From a virus, in IMG/VR virus record IMGVR_UViG_3300033984_000410, positions 1 through 64,000 of that record: a DNA stretch of 64,000 bases. One strand, written 5' to 3'. Below, in pieces: positions 32,438 to 39,265 of this stretch. Both the position numbers and the translations under genes were made by a program. The stretch's first letter is position 1, and every line of letters begins with the position of its first letter. The notes beneath the pieces are model-generated. The model was not told where the DNA came from, did no database searches, and saw nothing but the letters and a program-made list of their open reading frames with translations.

Positions 32438-32522
32438 AGTCAGGTGGTGAAATGGATAGACACTACCCTGTTTGGGGGAGAGGTGAAAGAAACTCGTACA
32501 GGTTCGAATCCTGTCCTGACTA
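32438..32522 (+). tRNA. Class II tRNA-like, AGTCAGG family, anticodon unclear
   Basis: 85 nt: acceptor AGTCAGG/CCTGACT, D-arm GTG-AAATGGATAGA-CAC, loop around CCC-TGTTTGG-GGG, variable arm GAG/CTC, T-loop TTCGAAT. The loop does not place a U33. Confidence 0.65.
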
Positions 32523-32532
32523 CAAAATAATT

Positions 32533-32602
32533 GGTCTTGTTGGTCGAAGCGGCCGGTAAGTCTGCAAAACTTACGGAGGGGGTGCAATACCCTCCAAGAC
32601 CT
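32533..32602 (+). tRNA. tRNA-Cys(GCA)
   Basis: Acceptor GGTCTTG/CAAGACC with U73, D-stem GGTC/GGCC, anticodon arm TAAGT-CTGCAAA-ACTTA. T-arm GAGGG/CCCTC has an unusual 9-nt loop GGTGCAATA. Confidence 0.85.
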
Positions 32603-32677
32603 CAAAAGTTTAACAATTTGGTAGATACCGGTGATAATCACCGGTAAGTAAGGAAAATATAAATTAGAAAAGTTTAA

Positions 32678-32874
32678 CACCTCGATGGTTGTCTGTAACC
32701 AACATATGAAACAGAATAGGCGTGTTGATAGTGGTAAGCCTCGCTAATTGTAACCGATTAAGTTCAAAGGAAGATAAGGACTAGTACGCCTGTGACGAAC
32801 ACGACGAATTCAGGATTTCCCATAGTAGCCCCGTTACAAACCAGAGTGCCGCAGAGGTGTTAAATTTTTTTTAA
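32678..32874 (+). ncRNA. Structured RNA closed by an 11-bp terminal stem
   Basis: TTTAACACCTC near 32679 pairs with GAGGTGTTAAA near 32869, followed by a T-run. Inside are GGTT/AACC, AGGCGT/ACGCCT and GTCGTG-like pairings. No ORF and no tRNA arms. Candidate stand-alone sRNA. Confidence 0.6.
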
Positions 32875-32887
32875 TATATTTATCAAT

Positions 32888-33271
32888 ATGAAAAAATTTG
32901 TAATTACAGAAGAAGAAAAAGACGATATATTAAACCAACATAACGAAATGATGGATAAACCAAAACTTCCGGAAAATAGAAGAATGTTAGATTTGGATAT
33001 AACTCCAATGAGTTTAAAAAAATTTAAGTCTCAAGGTCTTACACCATATTACTATGATGGTGATACTGATATTATTGAAATGAAAGGTCCAATTAAAGGT
33101 AAAGTATATAATACAAAACCAAAAGAAGTTTTCTTATTAACATCTGATGAATATGATAAGATTAAACAATTATCAGATAAAATTAAGGAAATGATTGAAC
33201 TTAAATTATACACTATTAAACTATATAAGGAATACCTCCCATCTAGTTTAATTAAAATTGTGGAAAAATAA
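32888..33271 (+). CDS. Hypothetical protein with MKKFVITE leader
   Basis: 127 residues: MKKFVITEEEKDDILNQHNE, a textbook leader (E-E-E-K-x-x-I-L-x-Q-H). The rest is a small basic alpha/beta domain (KVYNTKPKEVFLLTSDEYDK). It sits alone among RNA genes, with AATATATTTAT directly upstream. Candidate packaged protein. Confidence 0.8.
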   Translation: MKKFVITEEEKDDILNQHNEMMDKPKLPENRRMLDLDITPMSLKKFKSQGLTPYYYDGDTDIIEMKGPIKGKVYNTKPKEVFLLTSDEYDKIKQLSDKIKEMIELKLYTIKLYKEYLPSSLIKIVEK

Positions 33272-33290
33272 AAAAAATATTCTAAAAAGT

Positions 33291-33320
33291 TTGTGGATAT
33301 TAGAAAAAGAGTTATCTTTG
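33291..33320 (+). promoter_or_regulatory. Host-like promoter for a structured RNA
   Basis: TTGTGG at 33291 and TATCTTTG at 33313-33320. Confidence 0.7.
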
Positions 33321-33325
33321 TCAAA

Positions 33326-33497
33326 GAAAATAAGTCTTAGCCGAAAAGACTGAGCACAAAACTAGAGTTTGTGTAGGAATACATCTAAAGATGGTGGCTA
33401 AGTGGGTCTCTTGGATACACCCGACCAAGCGTAAGGCGACAACACGTTAGGGAAAGCTGTCGTAATACTAACCCCCAACTATAATTGGGGGTTTTAT
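33326..33497 (+). ncRNA. Structured small RNA, about 170 nt
   Basis: Own promoter and terminator, no ORF. Stems: CTTAGCC/GGCTAAG (7 bp), CACAAA/TTTGTG hairpin, GACA/TGTC hairpin, then terminator AACCCCCAA/TTGGGGGTT. Family not recognised. Confidence 0.65.
33469..33494 (+). terminator. Rho-independent terminator
   Basis: AACCCCCAA-CTATA-ATTGGGGGTT and T run, ending the 33326 RNA. Confidence 0.85.
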
Positions 33498-33569
33498 AAA
33501 AAAAATTAAAAATACTTTACACTTTAGTGAATTAGTATATATTTATTAGAAATAACAATAAAACAACAA

Positions 33570-33644
33570 ATGAAAAATCTAAACATATCACTTACAATAG
33601 CGGCAACTGAGGGTAGAGATACAACTTGGATGTTGATGGTATGA
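33570..33644 (+). CDS. Micro-ORF, 24 aa
   Basis: MKNLNISLTIAATEGRDTTW then MLMV. A TATATTTATTA element is 30 bases upstream and a terminator 25 bases downstream, making a complete mini transcription unit like the one at 28262. Confidence 0.45.
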   Translation: MKNLNISLTIAATEGRDTTWMLMV

Positions 33645-33668
33645 AATATATTTAACTAAAAATATTAA

Positions 33669-33704
33669 AAAATCCATCTTCAAAAAAAAGGTGGATTTTT
33701 TTTT
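33669..33704 (+). terminator. Rho-independent terminator
   Basis: AATCCATCTT / AAGGTGGATT hairpin with T9. Confidence 0.85.
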
Positions 33705-33735
33705 ATGTGTTGTTGTTATAATCAAATATTATCCT

Positions 33736-33743
33736 TATCTTTG
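33736..33743 (+). promoter_or_regulatory. Host-like -7 element (TATCTTTG)
   Basis: 22 bases before ATG 33765, upstream of the third tRNA block. Confidence 0.55.
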
Positions 33744-33764
33744 TTAAAAGAAATTATAAAAAAT

Positions 33765-33941
33765 ATGAAAGATACAAAAACTAACCAGGAGGTTACATTA
33801 AACGAAGAATTGGTGATGGAGTATTCACCAATATTAGGAACAACATACACATTAAAACCAGTTGAGTGGGATGAAGACCACGCGTTTAGTTTAGTTCTAA
33901 ATGATATCCTTGATGATTTGGATATTGATGAGTTAAAATAG
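33765..33941 (+). CDS. Small acidic protein, 58 aa
   Basis: MKDTKTNQEVTLNEELVMEY; acidic C-terminus (DILDDLDIDELK). The start is downstream of the -7 box. Immediately precedes tRNA-Glu. Confidence 0.6.
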   Translation: MKDTKTNQEVTLNEELVMEYSPILGTTYTLKPVEWDEDHAFSLVLNDILDDLDIDELK

Positions 33942-33950
33942 TAATACAAT

Positions 33951-34022
33951 GGCCCGGTCGTCTAAAAGTTAGGACCTCACATTTTCATCGTGAAAACCGG
34001 GGAGCGTTACCCCGTCGGGCTA
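33951..34022 (+). tRNA. tRNA-Glu(TTC), non-canonical elbow
   Basis: Acceptor GGCCCGG/TCGGGCT (G-U at both ends), anticodon loop TTTTCAT. D-loop TAAAAGTTAG lacks GG; T-arm CGGGG-AGCGTTA-CCCCG. Confidence 0.87.
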
Positions 34023-34045
34023 CGAAAGATATAAAATAAATTCAC

Positions 34046-34125
34046 GCGGTTGTGAAAGATATAGGTGAATGTCGGGTTCGATTCCCGGCAACCAGGACGG
34101 TTCGACTCCGCTGGTGCTGGCCGCA
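34046..34125 (+). ncRNA. tRNA-like element with two T-arms and no anticodon arm
   Basis: CGGG-TTCGATT-CCCG and CGG-TTCGACT-CCG T-arm motifs occur in tandem inside a possible outer stem GCGGTTG/TGGCCGC. GGTTG/CAACC and ACCAG/CTGGT stems enclose them. No 7-nt anticodon loop. Confidence 0.5.
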
Positions 34126-34156
34126 ATATACTATTTCATTTTTTATATCTTTAATT

Positions 34157-34228
34157 GGGGCTATCGTATAAAAGCTATTACAATGGTTTTGCAAATCATA
34201 GAACACGGAGCGTTACCGTGTAGCTCCA
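34157..34228 (+). tRNA. tRNA-Ala(TGC), non-canonical elbow
   Basis: Acceptor GGGGCTA/TAGCTCC, anticodon loop TTTGCAA. D-loop lacks GG; T-arm CACGG-AGCGTTA-CCGTG. Confidence 0.88.
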
Positions 34229-34248
34229 CAAAAAAAACAAAAATAAGT

Positions 34249-34279
34249 TTGATTATTAAAATAATATAACTTAAATTTG
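34249..34279 (+). promoter_or_regulatory. Host-like promoter in tRNA block 3
   Basis: TTGATT near 34249 and TAAATTTG at 34272-34279 ahead of tRNA-Asp. Confidence 0.55.
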
Positions 34280-34295
34280 TAGAGAATAAAAACAA

Positions 34296-34366
34296 AGTCT
34301 AGTAGTGAAAAAGAATCATCCAACACTGTCACTGTTGAGTAGCCGGAGCATTACCGGTCTAGACTG
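34296..34366 (+). tRNA. tRNA-Asp(GTC), non-canonical elbow
   Basis: Acceptor AGTCTAG/CTAGACT, anticodon arm CAACA-CTGTCAC-TGTTG. D-loop AAAAGAA; T-loop AGCATTA. Confidence 0.88.
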
Positions 34367-34383
34367 CAAAATAAATAATACAT

Positions 34384-34454
34384 CGCGGGAAGCTAAGTAG
34401 CAGTCGGGTCTCATAAGCCATGATGTGTAGTAGGAGCGTTACCTTCTCCCGCAA
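34384..34454 (+). tRNA. tRNA-Met(CAT), possibly initiator, non-canonical elbow
   Basis: Acceptor CGCGGGA/TCCCGCA leaves a C1-A72 mismatch, a hallmark of bacterial initiator tRNA. Anticodon loop CTCATAA; T-loop AGCGTTA; short D-arm. Ile2 (lysidine) is an alternative. Confidence 0.75.
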
Positions 34455-34476
34455 CTAATTTAATAAATAATTAACT

Positions 34477-34650
34477 ATGGCTACAGCACCGCAAAAATCA
34501 AGAAAACAAAGAGCTTTAAGTGTTCTTGAAACACAATTAAGTAATTCAGTTAAAACTGAAAAAGGAACAACAGATGTTAAAATTCCTCTAACTGAAGCAG
34601 ATGTTAAGAGAATTAAAAAAGAAATTGAAATCTTAAAAACAAGAGTTTAA
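34477..34650 (+). CDS. Small basic protein, 57 aa
   Basis: MATAPQKSRKQRALSVLETQ with a lysine-rich helical C-terminus (DVKRIKKEIEILKTRV). Lies between tRNA-Met and tRNA-Gly. May bind RNA; unproven. Confidence 0.6.
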   Translation: MATAPQKSRKQRALSVLETQLSNSVKTEKGTTDVKIPLTEADVKRIKKEIEILKTRV

Positions 34651-34659
34651 TTTAGTTCC

Positions 34660-34731
34660 GCGGGTGTCGTATAATGGTCATTACAATTGACTTCCAATCA
34701 ATAGACGAGATTTCGATTATCTCCATCCGCT
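34660..34731 (+). tRNA. tRNA-Gly(TCC)
   Basis: Acceptor GCGGGTG/CATCCGC, D-loop with GG, anticodon arm ATTGA-CTTCCAA-TCAAT, T-arm GAGAT-TTCGATT-ATCTC. Fully canonical. Confidence 0.93.
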
Positions 34732-34734
34732 CTT

Positions 34735-34915
34735 TCTCAGAGAATTACGACGAAAACTGGGTTTTAGCCCCTGTTATAACACCACCAAGATACTCTAGCA
34801 ATTCCGGATTAGTTAGGTTGCGGTGATAAGGAAATAAGTCGGGTATAGCTAACCAAAAAGACGAAAACCTTGTAGTGGATTATGGTGACGCTCCATAGCA
34901 GTAAATCTCTTATTA
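34735..34915 (+). ncRNA. Gene-free structured stretch between tRNAs
   Basis: About 180 nt without ORF or tRNA arms. GAGAATT near the start can pair with AAATCTC near the end. Probably a spacer RNA. Confidence 0.35.
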
Positions 34916-34919
34916 TAAT

Positions 34920-34989
34920 AATTGGGTAGCTCAGTGGATAGAGCAGTCAATATATTGATGTGCCGGTGGTTTGATTCCACCCCCAATTA
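34920..34989 (+). tRNA. tRNA-like with truncated anticodon arm
   Basis: Acceptor AATTGGG/CCCAATT, D-arm GCTC-AGTGGATA-GAGC, T-arm GGTGG-TTTGATT-CCACC are all good. The anticodon arm is TCAA-TATA-TTGA, a 4-nt loop with no readable anticodon. Confidence 0.65.
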
Positions 34990-34993
34990 TAAC

Positions 34994-35068
34994 ACCCCCA
35001 TGGGCAAACTGGTAAAGTCGCTTCACTTAGGATGAAGAGTTCTGTGAGTTCAACTCTCACTGGGGGTA
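34994..35068 (+). tRNA. tRNA-Leu(TAG) with short variable loop
   Basis: Acceptor ACCCCCA/TGGGGGT, D-loop with GG, anticodon arm CTTCA-CTTAGGA-TGAAG, T-loop TTCAACT. Leu tRNAs are normally class II; here the variable loop is about 6 nt. Confidence 0.82.
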
Positions 35069-35071
35069 CAA

Positions 35072-35144
35072 ATTAGAATTAGCTTATAGTAAAGCGGCAG
35101 GAGTTTAACTTACTGCATAACGGATTCCAACACCGGTTCTAATT
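35072..35144 (+). tRNA. tRNA-like, degenerate anticodon and T arms
   Basis: Acceptor ATTAGAA/TTCTAAT perfect, D-stem GCTT/AAGC. Anticodon stem GCAG/CTGC with a 12-nt loop; T region CGG-ATTCCAACA-CCG. Confidence 0.55.
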
Positions 35145-35182
35145 TTTTATAAAATAAAATAGGTTTATAAGTATAGATTTTA

Positions 35183-35190
35183 TATATTTG
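35183..35190 (+). promoter_or_regulatory. Host-like -7 element (TATATTTG)
   Basis: Upstream of the 500-nt gene-free structured stretch. Confidence 0.5.
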
Positions 35191-35199
35191 TTAAAATAA

Positions 35200-35705
35200 A
35201 CATAACCCAGTAGATAGGTCCGCCAAGAAAGTCTTTAAACAACGTGGGAACTGCGGCTCTCCCAATGTGGCTGGAATGTTTTAATAAAAGGCTGAACATC
35301 GAACCTTTGTAATAGACTATAAAAGGTCTTTAAGACGTAGTATTGTAATAAATATTATGCTTTACATAAAGATATCAACAGAGATGTTGAATGCGTTGTT
35401 CCCTTGAGAAAGGAAAATAGAGTGGCTACAAGGTTGTTGCAACAACTAGTAAAGACTAACGCAAATGAGCTCTCAGCAAGCAACCTGTTTGGGTTCATCC
35501 AGCAGCTGCGTGACCCTACTCTTATACAAGCTCCGTAACTGATAACTCGGCAAGCTATAAGAAAGGGTGCTAAATAAAAACTACTTGAGTAAGTGGGGGT
35601 GGTCAATCAACAACCCATTGAAGTTTCAGGTGAATATATAGACAGGATTGGTGAGTCTATATAAGTAAGTAACAAGTTAATGTGTTTTTAGAAAGATTGA
35701 ATAGT
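35200..35705 (+). ncRNA. Large structured RNA, about 500 nt
   Basis: No plausible ORF. Hairpins visible by eye: GTTGTTGCAACAAC, TATATAGAC/GTCTATATA (9 bp, near 35636), CAACAGAGATGTTG, CTTATA/TATAAG. A -7 box at 35183. Possibly the same kind of RNA as 41680-42590; RNase P RNA was considered but its conserved core is not convincing. Confidence 0.55.
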
Positions 35706-35708
35706 TTT

Positions 35709-35809
35709 TAACATTGGCGAAAAATAGTCAGGTGACGTAATGTAAACGTTATGGTGCAAGTCCATTTCAACTCAAGTGAGTAATATAGGTGCGAATCCTG
35801 TTCTGACTA
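35709..35809 (+). tRNA. tRNA-Leu(CAA)-like, AGTCAGG family
   Basis: Acceptor AGTCAGG/TCTGACT, D-stem ACGT/ACGT, loop TGCAAGT (CAA at 34-36 but G33), class II variable arm ACTC-AAGT-GAGT, T-loop TGCGAAT with position 55 changed. Confidence 0.65.
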
Positions 35810-35811
35810 CA

Positions 35812-35982
35812 ATGAGTAAGAGATACTCAGAAGTCTTTAATCCAAGACTTTTTAACAATGGATTGGGTAATGAATTGGACATCCTCAAAGCCAATTCCTT
35901 GGGTGAAAGACAGGTAGTAGCGTCTCCAAGTAAACTTGACTTTTTTGTTTGGGTAAGACCGTCTTCGTTTTTGAAAGGATAA
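35812..35982 (+). CDS. Small protein, 56 aa
   Basis: ATG 35812 (MSKRYSEVFNPRLFNNGLGN) immediately after the tRNA 3' end; an earlier in-frame ATG lies within the tRNA. Basic, no known domain. Confidence 0.55.
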   Translation: MSKRYSEVFNPRLFNNGLGNELDILKANSLGERQVVASPSKLDFFVWVRPSSFLKG

Positions 35983-36025
35983 AACGAGTAATATCTACAC
36001 CGAAATATCTCATCGGTGGTTTTTT

Positions 36026-36097
36026 GGTCTCGTAGCTCAAAGGTGGAGCAGTTCGCTCATAACGAAAAGGATGGGATATCGTAATTCCCCGAGACCA
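36026..36097 (+). tRNA. tRNA-Met(CAT) (elongator or Ile2), altered T-loop
   Basis: Acceptor GGTCTCG/CGAGACC, D-loop with GG, anticodon loop CTCATAA. T-arm GGGA..TCCC with T-T mismatch and loop ATCGTAA. Confidence 0.85.
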
Positions 36098-36132
36098 CAA
36101 ATTATCCCCCCTTTGTGTTCTATCACATCGGC

Positions 36133-36162
36133 CAACCTCCAGGGAAACTTGGGGGTTTTTTT
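36133..36162 (+). terminator. Terminator at the end of the tRNA island
   Basis: ACCTCCA / TTGGGGGT stem and T7. Confidence 0.7.
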
Positions 36163-36221
36163 AAAAAATATTATGTGAAACTTAAATATAATTTATTTAT
36201 ATTTGTAAAAAGAAAATAAGT

Positions 36222-36473
36222 ATGGGAGTAAATAGAGAAAAATTGGCAGATAACCTATATGAGTTACAATACCAATTAAAGATGTCAAAAGATAAGGAGT
36301 TGATATATAAAGATATTTTATCTAATATTGAGGGGTCATTGGTTGAGTTATTTCAACGAGAGACGGAGAATGAAAGGTTTAACCTGGGTGATGAGATTAA
36401 CTTCCGGGAGAGTATGGTTAACCTAAAAAGTTCGTTAGACGAGTATAAAAGATTATATAAATTAAGATTTTAA
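36222..36473 (+). CDS. Helical protein, 83 aa
   Basis: MGVNREKLADNLYELQYQLK; mostly charged helix, likely coiled coil. TATATTTG lies about 17 bases upstream. One base before the next gene. Unknown. Confidence 0.72.
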   Translation: MGVNREKLADNLYELQYQLKMSKDKELIYKDILSNIEGSLVELFQRETENERFNLGDEINFRESMVNLKSSLDEYKRLYKLRF

Positions 36474-36474
36474 T

Positions 36475-36693
36475 ATGGACGACAAAGTATACAATCCTTC
36501 AACCTATCCATTGGTGGAGACTGCAATAACTAATAGAATAATTATTAAAGACCCGGGTAAGGAGATGAGGGATGATTTTGCTGGTCAGGCAATGATGGCG
36601 TTAATTAATAATTTGGGTAGTAGTGATTATGTGGAGACAGCTAAAATAGCGTATAAGTATGCTGACGCAATGATGAAAGTAAGAAATAAATAA
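36475..36693 (+). CDS. Hypothetical 72-aa protein
   Basis: MDDKVYNPSTYPLVETAITN; contains FAGQAMMALINN and a helical C-terminus. This N-terminal style is seen in short conserved phage proteins of unknown role. Confidence 0.7.
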   Translation: MDDKVYNPSTYPLVETAITNRIIIKDPGKEMRDDFAGQAMMALINNLGSSDYVETAKIAYKYADAMMKVRNK

Positions 36694-36705
36694 ATAATAA
36701 ATAAA

Positions 36706-37158
36706 ATGAAAAGAAGAATTTACCTAGATGATATCCGTACACCAGTTGAGGACAATTGGATTGTTGTAAGAGATTATAATGAATTTGTTAAAAAAGTTAT
36801 GGAGATTGGCGTTAAGAACATTGATTTCATTTCTTTGGACCACGATTTGGGGGATACTGCTATGGCGGAATATTACAACAATGTATCTAAAAATTATGTT
36901 TTAGACTACAATAACATTGATGAGAAAACTGGTTATGACGCCGCTAAATGGTTGGTTAATGAGTTTTATTCAGTTAATGAAGATAGAATTAATATGACTA
37001 GTGAACAAAAAAGAAAATCTGATTTTATTTTCCCAACTGTTTATGTGCATTCAGCAAATCCGGTCGGAGCTCACAATATCTGTGGTTATGTTAACAATTT
37101 CTATAAAAACGAAAAACAGAAAGAAACTTGTATTAGAGTGAATATTCCAATTAAATAA
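36706..37158 (+). CDS. Receiver-like protein (cREC-type, possible cyclic-phosphate processing)
   Basis: 150 residues: IYLDDIRTP (paired Asp), FISLDHDLG, then VHSANPVGAHNI. This D-D...D-x-D...H-S-x-N pattern matches receiver-fold proteins that Aravind and colleagues linked to RNA repair and cyclic-phosphate ends (family knowledge). It lies 1 kb upstream of an RNA ligase on the same strand. An ordinary response-regulator role is unlikely as no output domain or kinase is near. Confidence 0.72.
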   Translation: MKRRIYLDDIRTPVEDNWIVVRDYNEFVKKVMEIGVKNIDFISLDHDLGDTAMAEYYNNVSKNYVLDYNNIDEKTGYDAAKWLVNEFYSVNEDRINMTSEQKRKSDFIFPTVYVHSANPVGAHNICGYVNNFYKNEKQKETCIRVNIPIK

Positions 37159-37176
37159 AAAGTTTTTCACTTTCTG

Positions 37177-37208
37177 TTTGGTAGATTAAAAGTTTTATTG
37201 TAGTTTTG
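37177..37208 (+). promoter_or_regulatory. Host-like promoter (TTTG / TAGTTTTG)
   Basis: TTTG at 37177 and TAGTTTTG at 37201-37208; reads into the 37241-39181 run that ends with the RNA ligase. Confidence 0.6.
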
Positions 37209-37240
37209 TCATATCAAAATAACAATAAAACTTTTTTATT

Positions 37241-37612
37241 ATGAAATCACGTAGCAAAACATTAGGATTACACGAATGGTCAAAAGAAGATACAATCGTA
37301 ACATTGTATTACACAAAATACGGAACATATGGTTTGTATTTGAAAGATGAGAGTTCGTTAGCAAAATGGATTGGAACTTCACTTGGTTCCTTGAAGATGC
37401 AATCTGGAAACTTTAGAGGGTTAATGGGTGAGACTGAAAGAGCCTTGAGTGATTACTCTAAATTACAAGCGGAAGTTTATAATGAGTATGGTGATATGAC
37501 TAAAATACAATTGATGAAAGTTGTTAAGTCAATCATTGACCAGGACGCTTATGAGAGAAACGCGATTTTAATTAAAATGGGTAAAGACCCTAAAAAAATG
37601 GTGAAAGCATGA
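37241..37612 (+). CDS. Hypothetical 123-aa protein
   Basis: MKSRSKTLGLHEWSKEDTIV, GTSLGSLKMQSGNFRGLMG. Basic, helical; N-terminal part resembles small DNA-binding domains of phage and restriction-linked proteins, unproven. Overlaps the next gene by 4 bases. Confidence 0.72.
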   Translation: MKSRSKTLGLHEWSKEDTIVTLYYTKYGTYGLYLKDESSLAKWIGTSLGSLKMQSGNFRGLMGETERALSDYSKLQAEVYNEYGDMTKIQLMKVVKSIIDQDAYERNAILIKMGKDPKKMVKA

Positions 37613-37989
37613 AAATCAGAATCAACAATATTGAATGTAGAGAATATAGTGCAACCAAAGTTGACAAACTCTTTTATGAGATAGTTAAATGGGATACTAA
37701 TGTCTACTACGGTAAAGAAGATGAATATCGGACAAATGGTTATGAAGATGAATTTGATAGTGGTTTTTTAACAAAAAATGGTCATAGTATTCAAAAGACA
37801 TTTTTTACAACTAAAGAGTGTTGTTATACCGTCGCCACTTTGGAATTGAATTACGGTGAACCTGATGTTAATCTGAAGAGTGTTGGGTCTAGATTATTAG
37901 ACCTTAAAGGGTCTGAAATAAAAGACTTTTTTAAGGTGTATGAATTAGCAAATAAAAAAATAAATAAAAAACATTTCAAAAGAAAATGA
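37609..37989 (+). CDS. Hypothetical 126-aa protein
   Basis: MKIRINNIECREYSATKVDK; alpha/beta with two adjacent cysteines (KECCYT) and a lysine-rich C-terminus. Translationally coupled on both sides (ATGA overlaps). Confidence 0.7.
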   Translation: MKIRINNIECREYSATKVDKLFYEIVKWDTNVYYGKEDEYRTNGYEDEFDSGFLTKNGHSIQKTFFTTKECCYTVATLELNYGEPDVNLKSVGSRLLDLKGSEIKDFFKVYELANKKINKKHFKRK

Positions 37990-38153
37990 AAGCTAAAGAC
38001 CAAGCAAAAGAATTAGTTGAAAAATTTACAACCAAGGAAGATGCTTTGAATGCTATTGACCTTCTTAAAGAATTTATTGTAAAATACGATAACCATTTAG
38101 AGGATTTTTTATTTTGGGAGAAAGTTGAGAAAAAAATTAAGAAATCATGTTAG
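37986..38153 (+). CDS. Small helical protein, 55 aa
   Basis: ATG overlaps the previous TGA (ATGA) and its TAG overlaps the RNA ligase start. MKAKDQAKELVEKFTTKEDA. Small helical proteins of this sort often accompany phage enzymes. Unknown. Confidence 0.65.
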   Translation: MKAKDQAKELVEKFTTKEDALNAIDLLKEFIVKYDNHLEDFLFWEKVEKKIKKSC

Positions 38154-39181
38154 AGATATTAAATAAGTATTATTTGGATGGCCTGTTGTATAAACAGGTT
38201 CATCCTGTTTTACCATTAACCATATGGAATTATTCAGAAAAATGTCAGTATGAGGAGAAATGGGATTCTGTGTCTTTGATGTGCCGTGGACTTGTAACCG
38301 ATAACGAAGGTAATATTGTTGCAAGACCTTTCAGAAAATTTTTTAATATTGAGGAAGAAAAACATACTCCAACACAAGATTTTGAGGTCTACGCTAAAAT
38401 GGACGGTTCCTTAATAATTTCATTTTATTATAATGGTGAGTTGGTTGTTGCTAGTCGTGGTTCATTTACTTCTGACCAAGCTATTGCAGCTAAAAAACTA
38501 TTATCTGAAAAATACAACCCAAACAATGGTATGTTACCAGGTTATACTTATCTATTTGAATTCATCGCACCATGGAATAGAATTGTTGTTGATTATGGTG
38601 ATGTTGAAAAACTAATTGTATTGGGTGTTATTGAAACTGAAACCGGAAAGGAAGTTGAGTTTTCAGAAATGGAAAATGAGGGGTTTGAGATTGTAAAAAA
38701 ATACGATGGTATAAAAGACTACTCAATCTTAAAATCTATCATTAAAGATAACGAGGAAGGTTTTGTTGTTAGATTTTCAAATGGAGATAGAATGAAGATA
38801 AAAGGAACCGAGTATTTACGTCTTCATAAAATCATGACCAATGTATCAACCACCGGGATATGGGAAATGTTAAAAAACGGTGATGACGTTACAGAGATAT
38901 TAAAAGATGTTCCGGATGAGTTTTACAGAAAAATAAAATTATATGTTAAAGAATTAAAATATTTTTATTATTCAATGAAGGACAATGTTGGTAAAAAATT
39001 TGACTATTTTATGTATGGGAAATACAACGATAAAGACCCTATAGAAAATAAAAAAGTTTACGCTGAATGGGTCTTAACTCAACCTAAACACTTACAACCT
39101 ATTTTATTTAAGATGTTTGATAAGAAAGATTACTCAGAAATAATCTGGAAATTAATTAAACCTAAATTCAGAAAATTATAG
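38147..39181 (+). CDS. rnlA: T4 Rnl1-type RNA ligase
   Basis: 344 residues. Motif I is AKMDGSL (nucleotidyl lysine), followed by ASRGSF, FEFIAPWNRIV (motif III), EEGFVVRF (motif IV) and MKIKG (motif V). MCRGLV upstream is also typical. T4 Rnl1 reseals tRNA cut in the anticodon loop by host PrrC. Here it closes a coupled operon and sits in a genome with a tRNA island, so tRNA repair is the natural reading. Tight overlaps with upstream small genes. Confidence 0.93.
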   Translation: MLEILNKYYLDGLLYKQVHPVLPLTIWNYSEKCQYEEKWDSVSLMCRGLVTDNEGNIVARPFRKFFNIEEEKHTPTQDFEVYAKMDGSLIISFYYNGELVVASRGSFTSDQAIAAKKLLSEKYNPNNGMLPGYTYLFEFIAPWNRIVVDYGDVEKLIVLGVIETETGKEVEFSEMENEGFEIVKKYDGIKDYSILKSIIKDNEEGFVVRFSNGDRMKIKGTEYLRLHKIMTNVSTTGIWEMLKNGDDVTEILKDVPDEFYRKIKLYVKELKYFYYSMKDNVGKKFDYFMYGKYNDKDPIENKKVYAEWVLTQPKHLQPILFKMFDKKDYSEIIWKLIKPKFRKL

Positions 39182-39201
39182 TATTTACTATTTACTTTTG
39201 T

Positions 39202-39232
39202 AAAAATCCGATGTAATTATCGGATTTTTTTT
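39202..39232 (+). terminator. Rho-independent terminator
   Basis: AAAATCCGAT / ATCGGATTTT hairpin and T run, ending the RNA-ligase transcript. Confidence 0.87.
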
Positions 39233-39265
39233 TATTTCAGATATTTATAGTAAAATAACCTTATT

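Noticed and set aside
32678-32874. Group I intron
   Set aside because: AAGATAAGGAC hints at the S element, but P, Q and R elements and a split host gene are missing.
35200-35705. RNase P RNA
   Set aside because: AAGAAAGTC resembles part of the P4 core, but the matching 3' strand and other conserved blocks were not seen.
28450-36162. CRISPR array
   Set aside because: The repeated AGTCAGG/CCTGACT segments are tRNA acceptor stems at irregular spacing, not direct repeats with spacers.
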